NCBI RefSeq assembly: GCF_035222275.1
Contig: NC_085882.1
Span: forward strand, 3,107,501-3,171,500
Length of the DNA: 64,000 nucleotides
Direction: 5' to 3'
From: Podospora bellae-mahoneyi
Taxonomy: Eukaryota > Ascomycota > Sordariomycetes > Sordariales > Podosporaceae
Of the stretch, positions 10,728 to 22,371 are shown piece by piece; within the stretch, counting starts at the first letter, position 1, and every line of letters begins with the position of its first letter. The position numbers were made by a program, and so were the translations under genes. The notes below the pieces were generated by a model, which saw nothing but the letters and a program-made list of their open reading frames with translations, had not been told where the DNA came from and did no database searches.

Positions 10728-13482
10728 CTAGCGAGAGTTGAGAGAGAGTCCCTGGAAAGAGCCAACCCAATCTGCCTGGGGTCCCAGAGCCGGCACTGCT
10801 TGATCCTGGGCTCCTGGTGTGATGGATTGGGGTGGTGGAAATCGTCCGCGACCGGCAAAGTCGCCTCCTTGAGGAAAAGCGTTCGCATAGGCATCCACAC
10901 CCTGAACCAAGCCGGGCGCGTACGGCATGGCTCCAGCACGAGCAGCCGGGTTCGCGGAGGCGGAATAGGGGTTGTATGGAAAGTTTGTTGCGGGGTAGTT
11001 CTGGTTGGGAGCCACTGCACGTTCGGCGAACGGCATGGCAAATGCCGGGCGTACAGCTCGATCGGCTTGACCGGGCGCCGAGAAGGCGTTCTGGCCTTCT
11101 TGTTGGTTGTCCTGACGTCTTCCTGCAGTCGCCAGTCCCCGGTTCACGACCGCTCCAGGACCAATACCGCTCGGAGCCGGAAGACCAAGGGACGGGCTCG
11201 CGAAAGATGCCGGATTGATGGCCGACATCCAGATGCGAGTTTTGTAGATTTTGAAAAGGTCTGTGACGAGAGAGTTGAAGTTGATGTATGAGTCGGCAAA
11301 GTAGTAGAATGTGAGCTTCTTCCAGTCCCTGTCCAGCTGTTAGTCACATGTTTTGCCTCATTTCAAAGTAGGTAGAGACTTGCACTTGAAACTCTGCATC
11401 CAGAATCTCCATGTTAAGGCCGTGCTCTTTTACTTTCTGCTGGCAAACACGCTTGGCCTTGGCCTCCTGTCCCTCCTTTTCGCGCAGTCCCTGAATCTCA
11501 TAGGGTTGCGCGAGCCGCCTGATAAGCTTTGGTTTCAACTCACCCGAGTTGGGCTCCTGCATATGATTCTGGCTCGGGGGGCCCATGCCGCCCACAGCGC
11601 TGCCCTGGAGGCCGTTGGAAGCGGCCATGAGACCAGCACCAGCCCCGTCCTGTGAGGTGGCGTTTTGTGAGTACATCATGAGCCATCGGTACTGCTCCTC
11701 AGCATAATGCTCCTTGTATTCCTTGGCCGTCTGCCAGTCTACATTGTCTTTGGCAACGGTGCCCAGATCCGTACCACGATCAGCCTCGACAATTACCAGG
11801 TCACCAGGCTTGACGCTGAGACCGGTGCCTTCCTGAATGTAGAAAACATCGGCTCTGGAGCACTTGAACAGGACGATGTAGAGTGATTGGGTATGTCGGG
11901 GTTGCGTCACACCGTACATGCCCCGATGCGGTGAGATGGGCCTGTTGGCGTACGCACCAGGCATTCCGCCGTACGGAGATGCATACTGGTTGTGATACGG
12001 TCCCACCTGTCCGAGACCTTGCTGTGCAGGACTTGCGACGTTTCCAGACAAGAAGTAAGATGGGACTGTTGAGCACGTCAGCAAGCCGAATCTGATACGA
12101 GACCAACGATATGCCTTACCTTGATTGCCGGTATTGAAGTTGGCATTGTCATTATACGCAGACGGAAACTCTTGCGAATGAGAAAGGTCCTGAGATGCCT
12201 GCTCAAGCGCCGCTTCACTGATCGAGCTGATGGAAGCCTGACGGGTCGGCACATCGGCAAAAGAGTGGCGTCTGCTTTGAGGAGGTTCTCCCAGACCACC
12301 GAACCCAAGTGAGCTCTGCCAGATGCCCTTCTTGACATTCTCCAGCTTCCTGTTTTCAATCAGGTAGGGAGTCCGAAGAGTCCCCGGTCCGTACTCGCTC
12401 ATCCGTCGTGCAAGGCTCCTTCTGGCTGCCATCTCAGAGCCATCATTAGCCTCATCGTGCTCATCAATGGCGTAGTCGGATTCCTCTGGAACTGGCTCCT
12501 GTGTAAAGTAGCCATTGCCCAACCCCCAGGATGAGGTAGAGGCCCTAGGTCTCAGCCGTGCTTGGTTCTGGAATTGCTGCTGTTGCCGCAGCATCATGTT
12601 CTCCCGGGTGAGCATTTCGATCGTCTTGGCCTGCTCCTGATGCTGGCTTCCCTGCAAGGAACCGGTACTGTCGTCATCATCATCCTCGTTCACCTTTCCG
12701 AGTGACGAATCGTTTGCCATCTCGCTCAACATGCTAGGCCGAGAAGGACGGTGCTGAAGGCCAGAATGGCCCATCGGCCGGACTCGGGAACCAATAGTGG
12801 AAGGAACACCGGCGGTCATGGCCGATTCAGAAGGCTCAAGCTGGCCTACGGAATACGACTGGGATCGGTACGTCTTCGGGGTAGGGTGCAGAGGAATCGG
12901 GAACGGAAGCTGAGAGTTGGGTGTCTCTCGAGGGCCGGGCGAGGTTTGTGTGAAATCATTGCCAAAGAAGGAGCTTGCTGAACCTCCGGGGGGCACTGCT
13001 GAAGTCGGAGAGGGAAGCACCTCAGTCAAGCGCGAAGGAGGTTCCTTTCGGTCGGTATTCCAGATACCAGTGTTTCCCCAAGTAAACGTGCCACTCCCCG
13101 AATGGTTTCTCCCAAGCACCCCGGCAGAGGCTCCCCAGACAGAAGCGCCTGGGTCAGCGGCAGGTGTGCTCGGGTGAGAGGTTGTGGGAGACATTGAGCT
13201 ACTGGCAAAAGACTCTTTTCTCTGGCGCAACGGTTGCTGCTGCGTAGTATCGTTCAACCAAGAAGCTCGACGCATCGATTTCGGGGGTTGAACAGTGGGC
13301 GGGATGTTGTCCTGGCGGAAGGCCTCGGGCTCATCATCAGAGCTGGCGAGAGCCTCGGAGTCGGGCGTCGACCTCCGACCCAGTTTATCAAGCAGTATTG
13401 CCTGGCTGCTGGGGGCAACGCCTGAGAAGGGCCCCTGGCCCTGCTTGGGCGGAGGGCCCGTCTTTCCTCCACCGGAGCTCAT
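10728..13482 (-). CDS. PSP1: PSP1 C-terminal domain protein (Psp1-like)
   Basis: Psp1 of yeast is a cytoplasmic, low-complexity protein found as a high-copy suppressor of DNA polymerase alpha mutants; its molecular role is poorly known. Minus-strand model: 13482-12120, 12065-11384 and 11328-10728, 881 aa. The first 510 residues are disordered, rich in Ser, Pro and Gln, with the helical patch AKTIEMLTRENMMLRQQQQ. The conserved PSP1 domain lies at about 515-725 and includes FKCSRADVFYIQEGTGLSVK, PGDLVIVEADRGTDLG, and KKLTFYYFADSYINFNSLV followed by FKIYKTRIWM. Intron 1 (54 bp, GTAAGG..CAACAG) is a multiple of three and stop-free. Intron 2 is best read as a 55-bp GC-AG intron (see findings). The tail is Ala/Pro/Asn-rich. 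The start is the first ATG of the long frame. Confidence 0.88.
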
Positions 13483-15837
13483 AATGTCGTCGGTTGAAAT
13501 TTCAAGTCAATTGAGAATGGGCTGGTCGAGCTGAGCCAACTATTCACCTGACTATGGCTAACAAGGTGGATGATGGCAAATGATGATCGAGTTGCCCGCT
13601 GCACTAGCCGGATGACGTTAAACAAGTGGCGACTAGTGATGAAAACTCAAAAAACCTCAGATCTCTAAGACGTTTATCGGATATCTCTAGGGCGCGTGAA
13701 GGAAATCAGCTGTAGGCCTAGTCAGCACAAGACCGGAGAGTGGAGTTTGGGCGATGATTGTCATCGACTGTGTGCCTGTTTATTTGGGCATACATCAACT
13801 GCCTGCTGACATGAGACGAGCTGGAGCTTTGAGAACACAGTCCAGCCACGAGCAACACGGAATGAGCCCATTGGCAGCTCGCTCTTGGTCGGGCATACAC
13901 CATGAACTGATGTATGCCTCTCGCCAGACTTCAAGAAAATAGGGGGTCACTTACACAACACAGTCTGAAGGGAAACTCTATGTGGGGGTATTTGTCGCAG
14001 TCTCTAGAAAGTTGAAACAAAGAAAAAAGCACAATGATGGAAAAAGTGAAGGACGAAATGTCAACTAGAGTAGAGCGTAGGGTTGTGTATCGTGGCCGAC
14101 GATATCAAACTGGAACTGAGGGCGGCGTTTGGGACCCAGAAGACAGGAATGAAAGACGGTCTATCCCGGACTCTTGCCGAACGGATGGAGCGTAGTACCG
14201 GAGGCTCCAAACCCAATCCTCATGAAACTGGCCCTGGTGAGTGAGTCCTATGGAGACGACGGATTGTTGCGGGGTTTATAGTTTTCCGATGAAAACTGTC
14301 GAACTTTTTATCGATGCGCTGACTTCGCGGAGGGGTGCGGCAGCGCTAAACGCGACCTCCCATTACAGGCGCGAAGCTCTCTGGAAGGGTTGAGGGTATC
14401 TGGCTGGGCAGTGGGCCGCGTATTGCCGAGCAGTCTTGTCTTGTCTTCGCCGCCGTCGAGCAGCGGGAGAGTAGGTGAAGAAGAGAAGAGAACAAAAAGG
14501 GGGAAGGAAGGGCGGAAAGGCGGGAAGGGGTGGCTCTCAGGGAAAGGGAAAAGGAGAGACAAGAGTGTGTGAGTGATGAAGATGTCTGGCTGGCTGGCTG
14601 TCTGGCTGTCGGGAGTGTCCTGTTCAAGGATGGATGCGCGAGAGTGCAGGCAAGGTAAGCGTGCTGCCGCAGCTGCTTTAGGAGGGTTGAAGTGTGGGAG
14701 CGGGGAAGGCACGTTACTCGTTAGTGGCTGGATCCTGGCCAGGCTAGCCGAAGGGTCAAGTCACGCTGAAGACCGCAGGAGAGACGAGAGAGAGACCTGA
14801 AGGCTCGAAAGGTTGTGTGTGGTTTGGTTAATGAAGATGATGCTGTGGCAAAACGCTGTAGGATTTAAGTTTAGAGTCCCTCGATGATGCCTGCCCCCAG
14901 GTTCCGGGAATGGAATTGAGAGATTGCTCAGGAGGTCTCGTGCCGGGCGTAGTCTTTTGTTAGTGGCTCCAGTCAAGGAAACTCGAAGCCCCAGCACCGC
15001 CCGTGAGACAAAGAACTATCCACTGCGCGATGGACTACTGTTGGGTGGGCATCCCAGCTTGCGGAAGAGAGGAATTATAGAAGATACCGTGGGTACGTAG
15101 GTATTGTGATGAACTCAAGCGGCAGGAAAGGGGACAAGACAGGGACGACAAGAGACGATGGGAGGGAGACAAGGGTTGGGTGCTAGAAGGGTCTAGGTCC
15201 CCGATTGGAGCAACCAGGCCAGTGCGGAGTGTTTCGACAGACACCAAGAGATGGAAGCCCGGCCGGTGACGGTGTTGATGTTGTGCTGTGGTTGTGGTTG
15301 TGGTCGTGGCCGTGTTCAATGGCTAGAGGTGCATGGAAGATGCAGCCAGAGGGGGTGAAAACGGGGAGCTCTCTTTCGTTTTTGGTGGGGTGGTAGCATG
15401 GGTCAAACAATTTGATGTTGACGCTAGAATGTCTGTTAACGTGGTACCTGCTGTACCTTCAACCCTCGATCCTACCCGCCCCTTTCCCCGCGGACAACCC
15501 GAATACCACCAATGCCACAAACAACGACCCAAGGTAGAGATGTTCCGTCTACGCAGTAGGTATGGCGAGAGTGTCCCGTGGTGGTGAGGGCAACTCAGAA
15601 AGTGCAGTGGGGTTCTGGGCGATCAGGGTTCCGATAGTGATGCGTTTGGTCTGGACGAAAGAAGTTAGCCCAGTGTCGAGCTCAAGGCCGACAAGGCCTT
15701 TCTTTCATGGGGTTTCTTTCTTTTTTTCCCCGCCATGCCCAGGGAACACAAATTGCGGGGGGGCATGTGCCGCCTAATCAACCACTGGACTTCGTGGATT
15801 TAGGTCAACTAACTATTACCCCTCTTTATTACCTGGC
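13483..15837. other. Gene-free region upstream of PSP1
   Basis: These 2.35 kb lie upstream of the PSP1-like gene and hold only short unconvincing open frames. The 14,300-15,550 part is GC-rich and locally purine-rich on the plus strand, as expected of promoter or 5' UTR sequence for a minus-strand gene. Composition falls sharply at about 15,830, where the transposon relic begins. Confidence 0.4.
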
Positions 15838-15839
15838 TA

Positions 15840-15865
15840 CTCTAGAGTAGGTAAATTCAGAATTT
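15840..15865 (+). repeat. Left terminal inverted repeat
   Basis: 26-bp left end of the element. It pairs with 17059-17084 at 20 of 26 positions; the mismatches are A/T here against G/C in the right end. Confidence 0.75.
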
Positions 15866-17058
15866 CGATTTATAAAAAAAATCAAGCGTTAAATAATTTA
15901 ATGTAACTTATTCTACAATTTGACTCAATATAATTATTGAAGGTTATGTCTTATATAGGCTTGTATGCTTTGTATAGACACGCATTTACAGTGTTCGCAT
16001 TAGTGGAAGACTTGATATCTAGTATTTATAGCTTACTATTGAAGCTTATAGCAACAGCGCTTTATAACGCTAAGCAACAGAGTTATAGGGAGTAAATTTC
16101 TGTAGTTAAAGTGATTTATCTGCTATATACTAACTTTGCCTTTGTAGTGGAGTTTATACTCGACCTCTTTCGTATACCCCCAAAGGCCTCACAGTGCCTC
16201 GTATACCACCATGGACAGATAAACTAGAGTTCAGCTAAGCAAGCCTTGATTTAGCTGCGTTTTGTTAAAAAAAATGTGCTTGTAGCTATATAAAGCAGGG
16301 CAGTTTTAGTTACTAGCCTATCGAAAGTGTTAGTTACTGTAGGTCGATTAGCCCACAAATTATTCCAGGCACTTATAAAGCTTTAAATAGCCTGAATATA
16401 AAATTTAGGCTATTTAGTCTACTGTCGCAGCAGACGTAGAGCTTTGCAGTAGCCTGCTCCACTGAGTAGATACTTTGTGAAGTATTAAGTAGGCGCTAGG
16501 TGAGCACTATGTAGGCATTGGGTAGTGTAGAGTAGGTCTCAAATGAGTGCTAGAAGAGCATGTGATGGGTGCTGGATAGATATGTTGTGAGATACTTTTG
16601 CTAAGGCTGCTGCTACAAAGTATTACAGCAGTAACTCACTGTAAAATAAGCCTCACGGGAATCCATTTTAACAACAGATATGTAGAGTTAAAAGGTAAGA
16701 AAAAGTTTATATTAAAATATACAATTAACTTAAAATATTTCAAATAAATATATTGCATAATTGTTATTAATATTAAAACTTACTAAATATAACAGTTAAT
16801 TTAGCTTCTTTAAGTTTTTGGTTTTTTTCACAAATTTAAAAGCTTAAATCACAGAAACTATTTAATTTTTATTTCTTATTAAAGCATTTAACAGTAATTG
16901 AAATATAGTTCGGAAATAAATAATATAGTTTATAAACCTTAAAAATATGAATGAAAAAAATTAAAAAAAAAATTAAATTAAATAGTGAATTACAGATAAA
17001 TATCTTAAAGCTTATCAATACGTTACTATTTAGCATTTATTAACCGTAAGGCTTAGAA

Positions 17059-17084
17059 AAATTCTGAACTTGCCGACCCCGGAG
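17059..17084 (-). repeat. Right terminal inverted repeat
   Basis: The right end of the element, less mutated than the left, followed by TA. Its outward sequence CCGACCCCGGAG is the GC-richest part of the element. Confidence 0.75.
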
Positions 17085-17086
17085 TA

Positions 17087-19635
17087 GTCAAGTGACAGAG
17101 AGGAGGTAATGGTCAGTTCACCTACATGTGTAGACGAAATGTGGGGAAGACGTCGGTAATGCAACGGCGGTTTGGCTGGATATAGCACAAGTCTGATATA
17201 CTAGAGGAATGCAGGGAAAGGGGGGGTCCCTCCGTCCCGTCCTTGGTGTGCGGCGCTTTTGCAGGAATTTCGTCTCGAGTCTTGTTCGTCGGGATTCAGA
17301 TCATGATCGCCTCGCCTCAGTCAGTGGAGATATATAGGTTGGATGGGCAGTGCTGGTGACACCCGCTGTCAGCTTTTCTGCTTGCTTCCCAAGATTCACC
17401 GTCTTGTCTTGAGATATCTTGACATAAACATCAGCATGGGCTGTGAGTGGAGGATCGGGAAATGCAATTGCTCTTTCGCGCCGCCCGAGTGCATGATTGC
17501 TTTTCTGTCTCGTTGCTGCAGCAGGCTCGAAACGGCCCTGTCGATGCAGCTCAAGGGAAGGGAGGTTCACCGAGCTCAGTGGTTCCTTCCACTCACGAGA
17601 CCTCAATCTGCTTCACCGGGATTCCAAGCTTTTTTTCCTCTCATCCAGCTTCCCCATCACCTCATTGACCAACCCCAGCTCTCTCTCTCCCTCTTTCTCC
17701 CGCGGTCTGGATGCCCGTCGAATCACGCGAATATGTGCGTATGGCCTATGGCCAGCAACAAGTCTTGATGCAGGAATGCCGCATGCTGCTGTGCAACCCA
17801 CGGAGGAAGGATTGGCTTCGTTGAAGAAGGCTGCCCCCAGTGCCCCGCTCTCTCTAGGTCTCTCTCGTGTCTTACGCTGTAGCTGTTTAACATCCATTTT
17901 GACGAAGAGGGTCTAACGGCCACCAAGACACATCACGCGGACCCCATGCTCGACGTTGAACCCGCACCCAAAGGTCAACTCTTAACACCAGCAAAAAGCC
18001 AGAGGGCAGTTCGCGCAAGAAGCTATGGCCATTTTTGCCTCCCCAACCACGACCTAGAAACTCTGACGATCGAGATCCCAAAAAAGATACAATCGTCATA
18101 TCTCAGTCACAAACAGGAGAGAGTCCTTCAAGAGGACATAAGTCAACTGACGATCAGCAAAGCCCCTGCATTGCATACCTCACCTACATACATACCATGA
18201 GGAAAAGGCCCAAGCCCCTACCCTTGAGGGGACGCGGCTGGGGGTTGAACTTTCATCAGCCTAAATTGTTTCTCGAATGGGGCGGGCCCTTCGAGTGTGC
18301 TTCTGCTTCTCTGTTGAGGTGATGAGAGCGGGAAACCCCAGATTTCAATTTCCCCTAGGTTACTACCCCCCTGTCACCACCACCAACCCCGACCCCTCCA
18401 TTGATGAACCACAGACGTCAGTTGAACAAAGCTGGGACCCCGCGGGAGAGAGACGCCACGGCGGTTCGAGTTCTTACCAGAAAGAAACTACCCCGCTAAA
18501 AAGTTCACTTTTGACAGCAGGGCATCGTTTCTGCTGGGATCCGGCCTGGATTCGTTTTCCGCCCTTTCAAAGGGGAGGGGGGGTCGCTTTACCCCGGATT
18601 TCTAGTTCGATCTGGATGTCACTTGTTGCTGTGGAAGTCTCACCAGCAAACTTCTGCCATGCCATAATAGAATATGGGTTTTGTTTGTGTTTTGCACGCG
18701 GCATTTCCCAGATGCTTCCCCGAACGGCTGGGAAAGGCGAGCTCACGATATGCACCCGATGCAAGTCGAAGCAACGAGAAGGACGACCGATCCCCTTTGA
18801 GGTCGTCGTCACCGAGGGATGATTTCATTTTTGCCTCTTGGTAGATCTATGCAAGTTGCTTTGCCCACCGGTCTGGAGGTTTCGACGACGCCACGATATT
18901 GCTACCCACACATGCTGCCACAGTGCTACTACATACACACAACGCTCTCTCTTTTTGGGGTAACGAGGTTGGGGATGATGATGATCACTTCCCTTTGGTG
19001 ATTTCTCCAGCTGCAAGTCGGGGCGAGACATGTTTGCGTTGACGGCAATTACACCACGCGGCCCTCCAATTCTCCGCGTAACTCACCTGCCAGGTAATCA
19101 CGCCGCCGGTCACGCCGAGAGTAAGCAAGTAGGAAGACGTAAACGGACGGATGCGGGGCCCTGTCTATGTTGTTGTTGTTGTTGTTGTTGACAAGCGGGC
19201 AAGTAGATATAGATGGGCTGACATGCACAGCTCAGTGCCACTGTGTGTTACCTCGACGTATATAGCTCAATGGGATATCAACGTAAAGGGTCCCGGGACT
19301 CGATTGGCCAATCATTCTTCACTAGAACTGTCACAACTTAGTAAATGGCTTCGAGGCAAACCATACTCATCACTGAACTTTGCCGAGGGCAAGAAACGAC
19401 TACCTCGACCACCTCTTCCAGAGCTACTTTGTGAAATAACATGTAGATCCGCATAACAGCCACCAGCTTGGCATTTATTTACATTCTGCTACATGATATT
19501 CAGCAGCATACATGATATCTCTATTTCCAGCATTTTACACGAGCATACAAAACTCCCCTGTCCACACCATTAGGTCAATAAGCTTTTTTGAAACCACCTA
19601 TTCATACAACCTATAACTTCCTGCATTCCCAGATC
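17087..19635. other. Gene-free region between the TIR relic and NFU1
   Basis: About 2.5 kb of ordinary-composition DNA. Open frames are short, in conflicting phases and without recognised motifs. A (TTG)n run lies at 19,168-19,190. It could hold an untranslated RNA or the remains of a gene, but nothing supports either. Confidence 0.4.
19168..19190. repeat. (TTG)n microsatellite
   Basis: About seven copies of TTG/GTT in otherwise unremarkable intergenic sequence. Confidence 0.8.
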
Positions 19636-20668
19636 TTAACCAGGCACACTATCCAACCCACCCTTCCCAGTCGACTCGGGAACAGCTCCCTTTTGCGCCT
19701 TGAGCTTCTCCTCAAACTTGGCAAACTCCTTGATGGCGATTTCCTCCTCTTCGTCAAGCACCTGTTCCACGCCCTGAACTTCCTCAATCTTTTGCGTTCT
19801 CATGTCAGCAATTGCTCCTGGAAAGTGTGCCAATAGCATAAAAACTCACATAATGCATCAACATGCCCTCAATCCCATTCTTGAGCGTAACCGTGCTCGA
19901 ATCACAAGTCCTGCACGCGCCCCTGAGTTTCAACATGACGATGCCATTCTCAAAACCCCTGAATTCGATATCCCCTCCATCTTCCTGAATCGCTGGGCGG
20001 ATCCTCGTTTCCAAGAGCTCCTTGATCATGCCAACGACTTCACTGTCGTTTTCGTCGTATTCTAGACTGTCCCTTTCCCCGGATTCCTGCTCTTGCTCTG
20101 CTGTGGACGGGGAGGAGGCAGATTGCTGGGAGATGTTGACAAGGGGCTGGCCGGAGGTGATGGCTTCGGTGATGAGGGAGAAGATCTCAGGGCGGATGTG
20201 GGCCCAGACGGCGTCGGCAGATTTGGTGACTGTTATAAAGTCTTGGCCGTAAAAGACCGAGGTGACGCCGTCGACGTTCATGAGGTTTGCGGCGAGGTGG
20301 GAAGGGTATGGGGGGGAGATGGTGGAGCGGGGTGAGAGGTATTCTATGAAGGGGGTGGAGATGAACTCGGGGAGGACGGGGTGGTTGGGGAGGAATTTGA
20401 GGGAGTTGGCGTTGGGGGTTGGTTCGGTTTGGATAAAGATGGTGCGCTTAGGCTGCTGGGGAGAGAGTGTTGTTGGGGGCCATGATTGGGATTGGAGACG
20501 GGGGCGGAGGCCGGAGGTGGTGGTGTGGGCTGCTCGGCGGGGAGGTTGTTGTGATGGTGGTTGGTGCCGGAGACGGAGGAGGGATGTGGTTGTTCGGCGG
20601 CGGGCGGCGGCCGAGGAGGGTTGCGCTACTAGAGGCGCGATGCCTCGTAGGAGCTTGGTTGATGGCAT
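19636..20668 (-). CDS. NFU1: Mitochondrial Fe-S cluster scaffold/carrier Nfu1
   Basis: Nfu1 acts late in mitochondrial iron-sulfur delivery, passing [4Fe-4S] clusters to targets such as lipoyl synthase and complex II. Minus-strand model: 20668-19850 and 19788-19636, 323 aa. The first 70 residues are Arg/Ser/Thr-rich without acids, a typical mitochondrial presequence. The Nfu_N domain starts at about 78 (IFIQTEPTPNANSLKFLP). The NifU-like C-terminal domain begins near 208 and carries the cluster-binding pair C252-R-T-C255. The 61-bp intron (GTGAGT..GCAAAAG) is placed so that GIEGMLMHY joins IEEVQGVEQVLDEEEE, matching the family; nearer AG acceptors would break the frame. The gene is divergent from the zf-HIT gene, 723 bp apart. 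Identity is secure. Confidence 0.95.
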
Positions 20669-21391
20669 GGTGTGCTGAATCCCTACGAGCGCGAAATATA
20701 GATTGTGTTGAGATAGAGTAAGATAGGCTCGGTAGGTCTCGTTGTCAAGTCTGAAATTATGGAGGGGCCGAAAGATTGCCGGACGAGACCCGGCGGCGGG
20801 ATGGCTGACAAAACAGTTTGTTCTGAGTTGATCCGCTAAAATATTTGCTGCGTCATAGGTCTCGGCGCGGGGCCCACTTTATTTTGAACCCTGGCTGTCA
20901 CTTTATCTGGACTTTCAACATCTGGAGAAGGGTGATGTGAATAAAGCATCCAAACGTACATGTCTGTCTCGTCTTTTATGAGACTTCCGTACACATAATC
21001 GTAGCATGCCGTCTGTTCGAAACTAGTTGAGGTCCCAGTGCCAGTCAGTGTACCGCAGTAAGTGAAGCTCTAGTTACCGCACAGTATCCACACAGTCTTG
21101 AAAAGCCGTTCCTCTAAATTTCATGTGGGTCGCCGTTGAGAGAAAACGCGACCAGTTGCCAATTGGTCGCCCAAACATTCAGCTTCAGCGAATCACCAGT
21201 GTGTAAGGACCTTGTTCGAAGACGCAAGACATCTCACTCTCGAAAGGATTGTTCTAAACATCTCGCCAATCTCGAACCCAGCCGACCCGGCGAATCACAG
21301 ACTTCAACTTACAACTTCCACGCTCTCCCACCCGATTGGCGCTCCGTCTCGAACCTCACCTCCAGTTTGCGCCAGCACTGAACACACAACC
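20669..21391. other. Divergent promoter, NFU1 and zf-HIT gene
   Basis: These 723 bp separate start codons on opposite strands. A CCAAT-type box on the plus strand (GCCAATTGG near 21,157) is compatible with promoter function. No other gene is visible. Confidence 0.4.
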
Positions 21392-22371
21392 ATGGCTCAA
21401 GACGATGGCGGCATGGCCTCGCCAGGTCTGAACGAAGGCCCCAAGATCACAGAAGTGACAGCACCCACCGCCTCCCCCCAACCATCACCATCACCATCAG
21501 CAACAACAACCCAACCACCAACCGAACCATCACCAGCAACCCTCGGCGCAGACGAAGAAGAAGAAGAAGAAGAAAAAGAAGAAAAAGAAGAAAAAGAAGA
21601 AAAGGAAGAAAAAGAAGAAAAAGAAGAAGAAAAAGAAGAAGATCATGACCCCCCTCCACCCCCAAAACCAGCGCCAAAACTCTGCGCCGTATGTAACACC
21701 CAACCAGGCAAATACAAATGCCCCCGCCCCGGCTGCGCAATGCCATAGTACGTCTCCTTTTCTCGTTCCCACCACCTCAACACTAACTCTATATTCCAGC
21801 TGCTCAATCCCCTGCCACAAATCCCACAAATCCAACCACCCCCGACCCTCCCGCCCCAACATCCCAACCCATCCCCCAAACCACCGCTCCCAATCCCTCT
21901 CAGCAAACCAACAACGACCCCTACAAAATCCTCCTCGACCACGCCCACGTCTTCCAGCGCCTAGTAAAGAAATACCCCTCCCTCCCATTCGTCCTCGACT
22001 CGATCCACTCCCAGACTTTGCCCCCTCCAACACCATCTTCCAGTACAACAACACCGTCTTTCCTCCAGAACAATAACAGGAAAAGAAAAGAACCGCCTTG
22101 GTCAAAGGATGTGGGGTTGAGGAAGGGGGCGAACGCGCTGAAGAAGGCGAGGACGGACCCGACGGATAGGGGGGATGGGGTGAGGGAGTTTTGTGATGCG
22201 GTGCTTTATTTGTTGAGTTTGGGGGAGGAGGGAAAGGGGAAAGGGGATGGGGATGGGGATGGGGGGCCGAGGCCGGTGGCGGAACGGGCGGTTAAGGAAG
22301 TTGGTGAGGAGGTGAGGAGGGAGGAGAGGAGGGTTGTGGAGGGCTTGTTGAGGGAGGAGGAGGGGGTGTGA
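21392..22371 (+). CDS. zf-HIT protein (Hit1/ZNHIT3-like), reading frame shifted
   Basis: Zinc-finger HIT proteins of this type act in box C/D snoRNP assembly (Hit1/ZNHIT3); the specific orthology is inferred. Exon 1 (21392-21747) encodes a Thr/Pro/Ser-rich start, an acidic Glu/Lys repeat and the first finger half, CAVCNTQPGKYKCPRPGC. A 52-bp intron (GTACGT, branch CTAAC, TTCCAG) ends at 21799. Exon 2 starts with the second half, YCSIPCHKSHKSNH. That frame then continues to a stop at 22076 as Pro/Arg-rich sequence without family likeness. The frame one base over, open to 22371, has the expected C-terminal region: DPYKILLDHAHVFQRLVKKY and PWSKDVGLRKGANALKKART. The switch must fall at or soon after the C5 run 21839-21843. 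No GT donor occurs there, so an intron is unlikely. It may be an assembly error, a true mutation or frameshifting. Confidence 0.75.

Larger units (their letters stand above)
15840..17084. mobile_element. AT-rich TIR DNA-transposon relic, probably RIP-mutated
   Basis: A 1,245-bp block, far more AT-rich than its flanks, is bounded by inverted repeats of 26 bp (left 15840-15865, right 17059-17084), and each end abuts the dinucleotide TA (15838-15839 and 17085-17086). The right end reads, from outside in, CTCCGGGGTCGGCAAGTTC; the left end matches it except at six places in the 26-bp repeat. At all six the left copy has A or T, and five are C/T or G/A transitions, the pattern of RIP. A TA target duplication fits Tc1/mariner-type elements such as pogo/Fot1; that family call is inference. 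No open frame of useful length and no recognisable transposase remain, so this is either a non-autonomous copy or a decayed one. Stretch 16,690-17,050 is the most AT-rich. Confidence 0.75.

Noticed and set aside
17343-17916. Overlapping open frames of 140 codons
   Set aside because: Three frames overlap on the same strand with no domain, no consistent codon pattern and no convincing splice partners.
21447-22105. Minus-strand frame rich in Phe and Leu across the zf-HIT gene
   Set aside because: It is the reverse of the Glu/Lys repeat; the hydrophobic run is an artefact of GAA/GAG codons read backwards.
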